This document shows, piece after piece, positions 1 through 5,179 of a stretch of 5,179 nucleotides of DNA. Numbering within the stretch: position 1 is the stretch's first letter; each line of letters starts with the position of its first letter. A model generated the notes under the pieces. The model made no database searches and was not told where the DNA came from. It saw nothing but the letters and a program-made list of their open reading frames with translations. The DNA is taken from NCBI GenBank assembly GCA_030123645.1, contig JASJYE010000208.1, forward strand, positions 1-5,179, in the 5' to 3' direction. The translations under genes and the position numbers were made by a program. This stretch comes from Candidatus Hydrogenedentota bacterium (lineage in GTDB: Bacteria > Hydrogenedentota > Hydrogenedentia > Hydrogenedentales > GCA-2746185).

Positions 1-588
1 GTTCACATCGTAGACCTGGACGGCGCAAAGGCCGGGCGCTGCTGCATTGAGGGCGAACTACGCGAGATGGCGCAGGCCGGCGTTTCGTTTGAAGTGGGCG
101 GGGGAATTCGTGACCTGCCCACGGTCGATATGTTGGCGGGACTCGGGGCGAAACGCATTATTCTGGGAACGGCGGCCCACGACGATCCCGTCTTCCTTCG
201 CGAGGCCATCGCGCGCTTCGAAGAGCGAATCGCTGTTGGCCTGGACGCAAAAGGCGGCAAAGTGGCGCTCAAAGGTTGGCTGGACGTGACGGATACCGGC
301 GCAATAGACTTCGCCAAGCGCCTCGAAGAGGCAGGCGTCTCAAGAATCATCTACACGGACATACTGAGCGACGGCATGATGAAGGGGCCGAACATCGAGG
401 CCACGCGGGCGCTGGCCGTCGCCGTCGGCGTACCCATAACGGCCTCGGGAGGGATGTCCTCGCTTGCCGACATCGAGGCGGTGCGCGCACTCGCTGTCTA
501 CGGCGTGGATGAAGTTATTATCGGCAGGGCCCTCTACCTTGAAACCTTTACCCTAGGCGAGGCCATCGCAGCGGCGGGCGTCGAATGA
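1..588 (+). CDS. hisA: HisA, ProFAR isomerase (5' end missing)
   Basis: Phosphoribosylformimino-5-aminoimidazole carboxamide ribotide isomerase, the cytoplasmic TIM-barrel enzyme that converts ProFAR to PRFAR in histidine biosynthesis. The reading frame is open from base 1 and runs 195 codons to a TGA at 586-588. Family proteins are about 240 residues, so roughly 45 N-terminal residues, including the first catalytic Asp, lie off the left edge. Visible family motifs, by codon of this fragment: VDLDGAKAG (codons 4-12), the phosphate-binding GGGIR (33-37), GTAA (56-59), IIYTDI.SDG with the second catalytic Asp at codon 120, ASGG (148-151) and IIGRALY (174-180). The half-barrel repeat typical of HisA/HisF is apparent. 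HisA is favoured over HisF because of the VDLDGAKAG and YTDI signatures. It is followed after 33 bp by tyrA, not by hisF or hisI as in classical his operons. A later ATG at codon 23 is internal and not a real start. Confidence 0.95.
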   Translation, partial: VHIVDLDGAKAGRCCIEGELREMAQAGVSFEVGGGIRDLPTVDMLAGLGAKRIILGTAAHDDPVFLREAIARFEERIAVGLDAKGGKVALKGWLDVTDTGAIDFAKRLEEAGVSRIIYTDILSDGMMKGPNIEATRALAVAVGVPITASGGMSSLADIEAVRALAVYGVDEVIIGRALYLETFTLGEAIAAAGVE

Positions 589-621
589 GCTCGCGCTTTC
601 AGCCATTGATACACTATGTGA

Positions 622-1488
622 ATGAACATGGCAAAACTGTTTGATACGGTCACGATTATCGGCGTAGGTCTTCTCGGCGCCTCGCTGGGACTGGCCTTGA
701 AGCAGAAGGCCCTTGCCGGCACGGTACGCGGTGTGGGCCGTCGCAGGCCCTCTCTCGACAAGGCCCTTGAAATCGGCGCGATTGACGAAGCCTACCTCGA
801 AGTAGCCGAGGCCGCAACGGGCGCGGACCTTATTGTAATCTGTACTCCCGCCGCGGCCGTCCCGCAGGTCTTAGACGCCGTCAGGCCCGTGTGCGGGAAG
901 TCCGCTGTCGTCACCGACGTCGCAAGCACAAAGGCCGTCCTCTGCGCCCACGCAAAACAATCATGGGCCGAGCCCTATCGATTCGTCGGCAGTCATCCCA
1001 TGGCGGGCTCGGAGAAATTCGGGCCGGAACATGCCAAAGCGGAGCTATACAGCGGGAGCGTTTGTTTCGTCGAGCAGTTCAACGGGCATGCCGAGGAAGC
1101 CCACACGGCGGTCATGGACCTGTGGGAAAAGGTCGGCGCCCGCGTAGTCCAGGTCGAGCCGGAGATGCATGACGCCATGGTGGCCAAGACGAGCCACGTT
1201 CCCCACATCGTGGCTTCGGCACTATCGCAGTTGATAGAGAACGGAGGCGCAGAGGGAGCCCCATTTATCGGAAGCGGCTTTATCGATACGACGCGTGTCG
1301 CTGAAGGGCGCCCCGAAATATGGCGCGACATTTGCCTGACGAATCCCGAGGCGATTGAGACAAACCTCTCGGAAGTGATTCGTCTTCTTAGGGAGGCCGC
1401 CGATGCGGTCACCCGGCTCGACGGCCCGCAACTCGAAAAGTTCTTTCGAAAAGGGCGCGATGCACGACTAAGGGCCCTAGAGCGATGA
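622..1488 (+). CDS. tyrA: Prephenate/arogenate dehydrogenase
   Basis: Oxidative decarboxylation of prephenate (to 4-hydroxyphenylpyruvate) or arogenate (to tyrosine), in cytoplasmic tyrosine biosynthesis; 288 residues. An N-terminal Rossmann domain carries GVGLLG at residues 14-19, and TDVASTK follows at 98-104. The active-site segment GSHPMAGSE is at 123-131 with His125, followed by SHVPH at 191-195 (His192, His195) in the helical dimerisation domain. The protein ends soon after the catalytic core. There is no chorismate mutase fusion and no C-terminal ACT domain, so tyrosine feedback through ACT is not expected (inference). After the second beta strand, where NAD-dependent enzymes have an acidic residue, there is GVGRRR (37-42), which suggests NADP preference. 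Which substrate is used cannot be decided by eye. The ATG at 622 or the one at 628 could be the start; neither has a clear Shine-Dalgarno sequence. The last four bases overlap the tmk start (ATGA), which implies translational coupling. Confidence 0.93.
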   Translation: MNMAKLFDTVTIIGVGLLGASLGLALKQKALAGTVRGVGRRRPSLDKALEIGAIDEAYLEVAEAATGADLIVICTPAAAVPQVLDAVRPVCGKSAVVTDVASTKAVLCAHAKQSWAEPYRFVGSHPMAGSEKFGPEHAKAELYSGSVCFVEQFNGHAEEAHTAVMDLWEKVGARVVQVEPEMHDAMVAKTSHVPHIVASALSQLIENGGAEGAPFIGSGFIDTTRVAEGRPEIWRDICLTNPEAIETNLSEVIRLLREAADAVTRLDGPQLEKFFRKGRDARLRALER

Positions 1489-2108
1489 AGGGGGTTTTCA
1501 TTACCTTCGAAGGGATCGAGGGCTGCGGCAAGAGCACGCAGACACATCTGCTCAGCCGCCATCTCGAGGCCGAAGGCCACGACGTCGTCGTGACCCGCGA
1601 ACCCGGGGGAACGCCCATTGCCGAGGCCGTTCGGGAGATCCTCCTCGATCCCGCCAACGAGGCCATGACGCCCCTGACGGAGCTCCTGCTGTACGAGGCC
1701 GCGCGCGCGCAGCACGTGCACGAACTGATTCGCCCGGCGATCGAGGCCGGTTCAGTCGTCCTGTGCGACCGTTTTTTTGACTCGACAACCGCGTATCAGG
1801 GCGCCGGTCGCCGGCTTCCCGACATCGATTTCGAGAGGCTGCATGCACTGGCGACCGGCGGCCTGAGTCCCGACATGACTATCTTCCTCGACCTTCCCGT
1901 GGACGTGGGCCTAAAAAGAGCTACAGACTTTTCGGCTCCGGACCGCATCGAAGGCGAAGCGATTGAATTTCATGAGCGCGTGCGCCGAGGATTTCTCGAT
2001 CTGGCCGAAAGGCATCCGGAACGCATAAAGTCGCTGGACGCAACCGGAAAGCCGGAGGACATCGCCATCGCCGTCTCCGCTCTCGTCGATCCCCTCGTTG
2101 AATCGTGA
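1485..2108 (+). CDS. tmk: Thymidylate (dTMP) kinase
   Basis: Phosphorylates dTMP to dTDP with ATP, the last dedicated step towards dTTP, in the cytoplasm; 207 residues, normal for the family. The N-terminal P-loop is GIEGCGKS at residues 10-17. The dTMP-binding TREPGGT follows at 37-43. The DRF motif is at 95-97, with FDSTTAYQG behind it (98-106). The LID region is around 144-156 and ends in the conserved APDRIE, followed by EFHERVRRGF (161-170). The P-loop has Gly13 where human/yeast-type enzymes have Arg. The LID segment between Arg145 and Arg154 contains no basic residue, unlike the E. coli-type LID, so the usual type I/type II division does not fit cleanly. The start ATG overlaps the tyrA stop, so translation is probably coupled. 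The holB gene follows, as in many genomes. Confidence 0.96.
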   Translation: MKGVFITFEGIEGCGKSTQTHLLSRHLEAEGHDVVVTREPGGTPIAEAVREILLDPANEAMTPLTELLLYEAARAQHVHELIRPAIEAGSVVLCDRFFDSTTAYQGAGRRLPDIDFERLHALATGGLSPDMTIFLDLPVDVGLKRATDFSAPDRIEGEAIEFHERVRRGFLDLAERHPERIKSLDATGKPEDIAIAVSALVDPLVES

Positions 2109-2136
2109 CGCTTCAAAGCGCCATGATGCCGTCATG
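2109..2136 (+). promoter_or_regulatory. Two tiny hairpins in the tmk-holB gap, one over the start codon
   Basis: Between the tmk stop and the likely holB ATG (2134) the sequence can form two short stems. The first is CGCT/AGCG with a TCAA loop (2109-2112 with 2117-2120). The second is CATGA (2122-2126) with TCATG (2132-2136) around a 5-base loop. The second includes the start codon. No Shine-Dalgarno sequence is visible here. Ribosomes finishing tmk could melt the structure, which would couple the two genes. The stems are short enough to be chance. Confidence 0.25.
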
Positions 2137-3216
2137 ACGATTTTCGACACGATCAAGGACCAAGATGTCCCGCTCCGCCTGGTTCGCAATTTCATCAAGC
2201 GAAAGCGGGTCCCGAATGCCCTCCTTTTTTGGGGTCCGTCCGGCGTTGGCAAGGGGCTCACGGCTATCGCGCTGGCCAAGGTCCTCATGGCGCCCGATGA
2301 AGAAGGAGATCAGGGGTCGCTCGCCGCCCGTAAGATCGATCACGGCAACCACCCCGACCTGCACGTCCTAAGCCCTGTCAAGAAATCGCGAATCATCGAC
2401 GTCGACGCCATTGACTTCATCATTGAGTTTGCCTCGCTTCATCCGATCGAAGCCGACAGACGGGTCTTCATCATCCACGAAGCGGACAGAATGCGCGCCC
2501 CTGCCCAAAACCACCTTCTGAAAACTCTCGAGGAGCCGCTCGGGAAATCGCTGTTCATTTTGATCACCGAGCATCCGCAGCTCCTGCTGCCTACGATACG
2601 CTCGCGATGCCAGCGCGTCCGCTTCGGCCGCCTTCGCGCCGAAACAGTCAAGGAAATACTTCTTCGTGACCGCGACGTCTCGCCCGGGCAGGCCGAGGCG
2701 GTCGCCTCTGTAGCCGAAGGGCAGATGACACGCGCATTCGATCTGATTGATACCGACAAACGCGATGTCGTGTTGGACGTCGTCCGGAGGCTCAGTGAAG
2801 GGGAGGACCCTATGGCCGTCTCCGAAGAGTTTTTAAAATACGTCGCCTCTCAAAAGAAGCACTTCGAAACGGGCGTCAAGGCTGCCGCCGAAGCCACGGG
2901 ATCGCCCGAGTTAACGCGTGAAGATCGCGCTCAGCTCAGAGACGAGCAGGCCGCCCTGGTGGATGCGCTCTGCCGACATGATATAATGGAGATGCTTTAC
3001 TTGATGGAAGTGTGGTACCGCGATGTGCTGGTCTACAGCGCCACCGGCAACGCGGAATTCGTACTGAATAAAGACCAAATGGCGCTTTTGGAATCTGCCG
3101 GCGTCTCCGACCCCGATGCGAAAATCGGGGCCGTAGAGAAGTCCAGGCGGTACTTGGAGCGATTTCTTAACGAAGAGCGCGTTTTTCGCGACCTCTTCTT
3201 TGCGCTCGCGAACTGA
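2134..3216 (+). CDS. holB: DNA polymerase III delta' subunit (clamp loader)
   Basis: AAA+ family clamp-loader subunit that, with DnaX and delta, opens and loads the sliding clamp on primed DNA. Counted from ATG 2134 it has 360 residues: a Walker A-like GPSGVGKG (34-41), GNHPDLHVL (71-79), a Walker B-like VFIIHEADRM (111-120), QNHLLKTLEEP (125-135), and the arginine-finger TIRSRCQ with SRC at 157-159. A helical C-terminal region contains WYRDVLVY. These motifs place it in the delta'/DnaX group. Its length, the lack of a long DnaX tail and its position after tmk favour delta'. The Walker A lysine is followed by Gly not Ser/Thr, Walker B has His115 where Asp is usual, and the four-cysteine zinc module before GNHPDLH is absent. 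Together these suggest a non-hydrolysing subunit (inference). An in-frame TTG at 2098 would add 12 residues and overlap tmk, but homology seems to begin at MTIFDTI, so 2134 is preferred. Confidence 0.92.
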   Translation: MTIFDTIKDQDVPLRLVRNFIKRKRVPNALLFWGPSGVGKGLTAIALAKVLMAPDEEGDQGSLAARKIDHGNHPDLHVLSPVKKSRIIDVDAIDFIIEFASLHPIEADRRVFIIHEADRMRAPAQNHLLKTLEEPLGKSLFILITEHPQLLLPTIRSRCQRVRFGRLRAETVKEILLRDRDVSPGQAEAVASVAEGQMTRAFDLIDTDKRDVVLDVVRRLSEGEDPMAVSEEFLKYVASQKKHFETGVKAAAEATGSPELTREDRAQLRDEQAALVDALCRHDIMEMLYLMEVWYRDVLVYSATGNAEFVLNKDQMALLESAGVSDPDAKIGAVEKSRRYLERFLNEERVFRDLFFALAN

Positions 3217-3232
3217 AGTTCGTACGCTGAGC

Positions 3233-3238
3233 GAGGAG
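3233..3238 (+). promoter_or_regulatory. Shine-Dalgarno site for ricT
   Basis: GAGGAG ends 8 bases before the ATG at 3247. It is the only strong ribosome binding site seen in the window. It supports that start and suggests ricT is translated independently of holB, whose stop lies 30 bp upstream. Confidence 0.8.
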
Positions 3239-3246
3239 TTTAGTCC

Positions 3247-4272
3247 ATGGCGCAAACCGTCAAGGTGCGGCTGCGCAAGCCCGGCCGCGTCTTTACCTTC
3301 ATAAGCAGGAACCTCCCCCTCTATCGGAACGATACGTGCATCGTGCGAAGCGACCGCGGGCTCGAGTACGGCGTGTGTGTCATGCCGTCCGAAGAGTGCT
3401 CGTCCGCGGAGGAAGAGCGCTACAAGATGAGCGTCGTGCGGCGCTCCACGCACCACGACGACACCACCTACCGTCAGATAGGGATCGACGAAGAGCGGGC
3501 GCTGAGCAAATGCCGAGAAAAGATTGTCGAGCGCGATCTTCCCATGAAACTCGTTGAATGCGAATACGCCTTCGACCGCAAGAAGGTCATTTTCTACTTC
3601 ACCGCCGAGGACCGGGTCGATTTCCGAGAATTAGTGCGCGACCTGGCACAGGACCTCAAGGCGCGCATCGAGTTGCGCCATATCCAGGTGCGCGACGAGG
3701 CCAAAATCGTCGGCGGCATCGGCACCTGCGGCCGCGAACTATGCTGTACGACCTGGATGCGAGAGTTCGTTCCTATTTCCATGAAGATGGCCAAACGGCA
3801 AAATCTGTCGCTCAACCCGGCGAAAATCAGCGGACAGTGCGGCCGGCTGATGTGCTGTCTCAGCTACGAGAACGACCAGTATTCAAAGGCGAAGAAGGCA
3901 TCCACGAAGGCCGAACCCTCGCCCGATCTGGCGGAGATCCGCGACCGTATGGAGGCGGAGCCTACCGAGGCCGTCCAGGCTCTTAAGGACTCCACGCTGC
4001 ACGATGTCATCGAAGACGAACTCCCGGTGCCGCAAGTGGACGCCACCGCCGGAGTGGCCGAAACGGAAGATCTGCCGCAGGAGCGAAGCGAGTCGCCTGC
4101 CTCGTTGGAGAGCAGCGAGGATTCCGGCGATCGGACTCCCGAAAAGACGAAAGAAGCCTCCACTCAAGGCGGCGATAAGGGAGCGGAGGGCGGAGCTGGA
4201 CGCCGTCGGCGTCGCCGCAAGCGGCGTAGGGGGAAAGGAGGCCAAGGCAATCAGGGAAACAGTTCCTCGTAA
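3247..4272 (+). CDS. ricT: PSP1-domain protein, RicT/YaaT family
   Basis: Homologue of Bacillus RicT (YaaT). There it works with RicA and RicF as an iron-sulfur complex that affects RNase Y-dependent mRNA processing, sporulation and competence; its role outside Firmicutes is poorly defined. The protein has 341 residues. The PSP1 core (about 1-220) carries the signature pair CGRELCC (Cys161, 166, 167) and CGRLMCC (Cys198, 203, 204), with SMKMAKRQNLSLNP between them and CLSYEN after. All six cysteines proposed as cluster ligands or conserved structural residues are present. From about residue 221 the sequence changes to a low-complexity, Glu/Ser/Ala/Pro-rich and probably disordered tail. It ends in a very basic patch (319-330: nine Arg, two Lys, one Gly) and a Gly/Asn/Ser end. 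The tail is not part of Bacillus RicT and hints at RNA or ribosome contact (inference). No ricA or ricF lies in the window. Its stop overlaps the tatD start by one base. Confidence 0.92.
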   Translation: MAQTVKVRLRKPGRVFTFISRNLPLYRNDTCIVRSDRGLEYGVCVMPSEECSSAEEERYKMSVVRRSTHHDDTTYRQIGIDEERALSKCREKIVERDLPMKLVECEYAFDRKKVIFYFTAEDRVDFRELVRDLAQDLKARIELRHIQVRDEAKIVGGIGTCGRELCCTTWMREFVPISMKMAKRQNLSLNPAKISGQCGRLMCCLSYENDQYSKAKKASTKAEPSPDLAEIRDRMEAEPTEAVQALKDSTLHDVIEDELPVPQVDATAGVAETEDLPQERSESPASLESSEDSGDRTPEKTKEASTQGGDKGAEGGAGRRRRRRKRRRGKGGQGNQGNSSS

Positions 4273-5039
4273 TGCCTCTCGTCGATTCGCATTGCCACCT
4301 TCAAGATTCGGCCTTTGACGCCGACCGCGGGGAGCTTCTCTCGCGCGCTCTCGAGGCCCTGGACTGGCTCGTCGTAATCGGCGATGACCTCCCCACCAGC
4401 CGCGCCGCCGTGGACCTCACGCAGCCGGGCGTATATGCGAGCGTCGGGATTCATCCCTATCACGCCGCAACGGTGGATGCCCCAGCGCTCCAGGACCTTC
4501 GTGAGCTGGCGCGATCGCCCCACGTGGTCGCGATTGGCGAAATTGGCCTGGACTATTTCAAGCACAACGATACTCCCCGCGACGTCCAGCAAAGCGCTTT
4601 TCAGCAGCAGCTCGAACTCGCCGCGTCGCTCGAGCTACCCGTCGTCATCCATAACCGGGAATCCGAAGAAGATCTTGCCGCGATTGTCGATGCGCATCAT
4701 GCCCGGCTACCGGGCGGCGTCATGCACTGCTTCGCGGGGTCCACGGCCTTCGTCGAGCGCGCGCTGAGCTGGGGCTTCTATATCTCCTTCGCCGGCAACG
4801 TGACCTTTCCGAAGGCCGAAGAGTTGCGCGCCGCCGCGAGGGCCGTCCCCTTGGAGCGCCTCCTTATCGAGACCGACGCCCCATACCTGGCTCCGCAAGC
4901 CGTCCGCGGCAAGCGCTGCGAGCCTGCCTTCGTTAGGTACACGGCCGAGCATCTTGCCGAGCTCAAAGGGGTTGCCCTCGAAACTCTCTGCGCCTCCACG
5001 GCAGAAAATGCCGCACGGCTCTTCAGCGTTTCTTTCTAG
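4272..5039 (+). CDS. tatD: TatD-family metal-dependent deoxyribonuclease/hydrolase
   Basis: Amidohydrolase-fold TIM-barrel enzyme. TatD/YcfH-type members are divalent-metal DNases (3'-5' exonuclease activity in characterised members) and may also act in quality control. It has 255 residues, close to the usual 260. Metal ligands and motifs are complete: DSHCHL (5-10, His7 and His9), SVGIHPY, GEIGLDY with Glu90, HNRE with His127, HCF with His152, and ETDAPYLAP with Asp202. The C-terminal helix ENAARLF is typical. It starts inside the ricT stop (TAATG), so it is probably translated by re-initiation. An AGGGA 14 bases upstream is too far to be a good ribosome site. In many genomes metG sits near tatD in this cluster; it is absent here. 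This is the last gene before the repeat-rich tail. The exact substrate cannot be told from sequence. Confidence 0.95.
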   Translation: MPLVDSHCHLQDSAFDADRGELLSRALEALDWLVVIGDDLPTSRAAVDLTQPGVYASVGIHPYHAATVDAPALQDLRELARSPHVVAIGEIGLDYFKHNDTPRDVQQSAFQQQLELAASLELPVVIHNRESEEDLAAIVDAHHARLPGGVMHCFAGSTAFVERALSWGFYISFAGNVTFPKAEELRAAARAVPLERLLIETDAPYLAPQAVRGKRCEPAFVRYTAEHLAELKGVALETLCASTAENAARLFSVSF

Positions 5040-5064
5040 AAGCTATCCCAAAACCGAATAGCCG

Positions 5065-5106
5065 ACTGGATGCGAGGTCTCTTTGAATAATTCGAGGCTA
5101 TCCAGT
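5065..5106. repeat. Inverted repeat downstream of tatD
   Basis: ACTGGAT (5065-5071) is the exact reverse complement of ATCCAGT (5100-5106), with 28 bases between. Flanking TAGCC (5059-5063) and internal GGCTA (5096-5100) are also complementary, offering an alternative pairing. GCTATCC at 5097-5103 repeats the GCTATCC just after the tatD stop at 5042-5048. It begins 25 bp past the stop codon. There is no T-run, so it is not a standard intrinsic terminator. Confidence 0.5.
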
Positions 5107-5108
5107 TA

Positions 5109-5147
5109 TGAGATTGCTTCGCTGCGCTGTTAAGGAAGCAATTCTCA
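5109..5147. repeat. Strong hairpin-forming palindrome
   Basis: TGAGA plus TTGCTTC (5109-5120) pairs with GAAGCAA plus TCTCA (5135-5141 and 5143-5147). This gives a 12-bp stem with one bulged T (5142) and a 14-base loop. No U-tract follows on either strand, so it is called a palindromic repeat, not a terminator, although it could still slow polymerase or protect the mRNA 3' end. The TTGCTTCGCTGCGC arm and loop resemble dispersed palindromes I recall downstream of genes in environmental genomes (from memory, unverified). Confidence 0.6.
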
Positions 5148-5149
5148 AT

Positions 5150-5174
5150 GTGTCCGCAAAAAAGGGACAGACAC
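5150..5174. repeat. Short inverted repeat with an A-run and GGGACAGACAC
   Basis: GTGTC (5150-5154) is complementary to GACAC (5170-5174). Alternatively TGTCC (5151-5155) pairs with GGACA (5165-5169). The stretch between holds six A residues (T6 on the minus strand). The GGGACAGACAC string is of a kind I associate with ends of repeats near transposase-like genes. No transposase is visible and the window ends 5 bases later, so the element may be cut off. Confidence 0.4.
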
Positions 5175-5179
5175 GTCTC

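Noticed and set aside
616..621. ATG-TGA start-stop pair just before the tyrA ATG
   Set aside because: Start-stop elements can stall ribosomes, but there is no ribosome binding site here and a 6-base match is easily chance.
606..630. TTGATA resembling a -35 box ahead of tyrA
   Set aside because: No suitable -10 box is found at the right spacing before the tyrA start; the sequence downstream is already coding.
993..1721. Long open frame on the minus strand (242 codons) across tyrA and tmk
   Set aside because: It lies antisense to two well-supported genes with intact motifs, its translation is rich in Ser/Arg/Pro with no recognisable domain, and such frames are common by chance in GC-rich DNA.
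2911..3456. Minus-strand open frame (181 codons) across the holB-ricT junction
   Set aside because: Antisense to conserved coding sequence on both sides, no known motif, and the strong ribosome site for ricT lies within it on the other strand.
3727..3858. Internal duplication in ricT (CGRELCC and CGRLMCC)
   Set aside because: Both motifs are standard for PSP1-domain RicT proteins, so this is a family trait and not a new event.
4201..4236. Simple-sequence DNA repeat in the ricT tail
   Set aside because: The arginine run uses mixed codons and an inserted Lys codon, so there is no true tandem nucleotide unit; it is a protein-level feature.
4236..4240. GGAGG as the ribosome site for tatD
   Set aside because: It is more than 30 bases from the tatD ATG, far outside the functional spacing, and is explained by Gly codons in the ricT tail.
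5109..5147. Intrinsic terminator for the operon
   Set aside because: The stem is good but neither strand has a T-run directly after it; it was listed as a repeat instead.

Overview
This window is one dense block of six genes, all on the + strand, followed by about 140 bp of gene-free DNA at the right edge that is rich in inverted repeats. The DNA is GC-rich. Gene spacing is tight: one ATGA overlap, one TAATG overlap, and gaps of 25 to 33 bp elsewhere. This fits a single bacterial operon or at least a co-transcribed run. I cannot assign a phylum. The protein sequences look like those of a free-living GC-rich bacterium outside the best-studied groups. The repeat-laden tail resembles intergenic DNA I associate with environmental (metagenome-derived) genomes, but that is an impression from memory.

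Layout: the 3' part of hisA (histidine biosynthesis; its start lies off the left edge), tyrA (prephenate/arogenate dehydrogenase, tyrosine biosynthesis), tmk (dTMP kinase), holB (clamp-loader delta' subunit of DNA polymerase III), a PSP1-domain protein of the RicT/YaaT family with a long acidic-then-basic C-terminal tail, and tatD (metal-dependent DNase/hydrolase). The stretch tmk-holB-ricT-tatD is a gene neighbourhood known from many bacteria. It links dTTP supply, replisome loading and nucleic-acid housekeeping. The two amino-acid biosynthesis genes in front are a less usual attachment.

I found no mobile-element gene, CRISPR array, tRNA, rRNA or toxin-antitoxin system, and no convincing new system. 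The points most worth a second look are molecular details inside ordinary genes. The delta' subunit has lost all cysteines of its zinc module and has degenerate Walker motifs. The thymidylate kinase has no obvious catalytic arginine in either its P-loop or its LID. TyrA has an Arg-Arg-Arg cofactor loop suggesting NADP use. RicT has an Arg-rich tail. A small hairpin buries the likely holB start codon. The final 115 bp hold three consecutive inverted repeats that look like dispersed genomic repeats.
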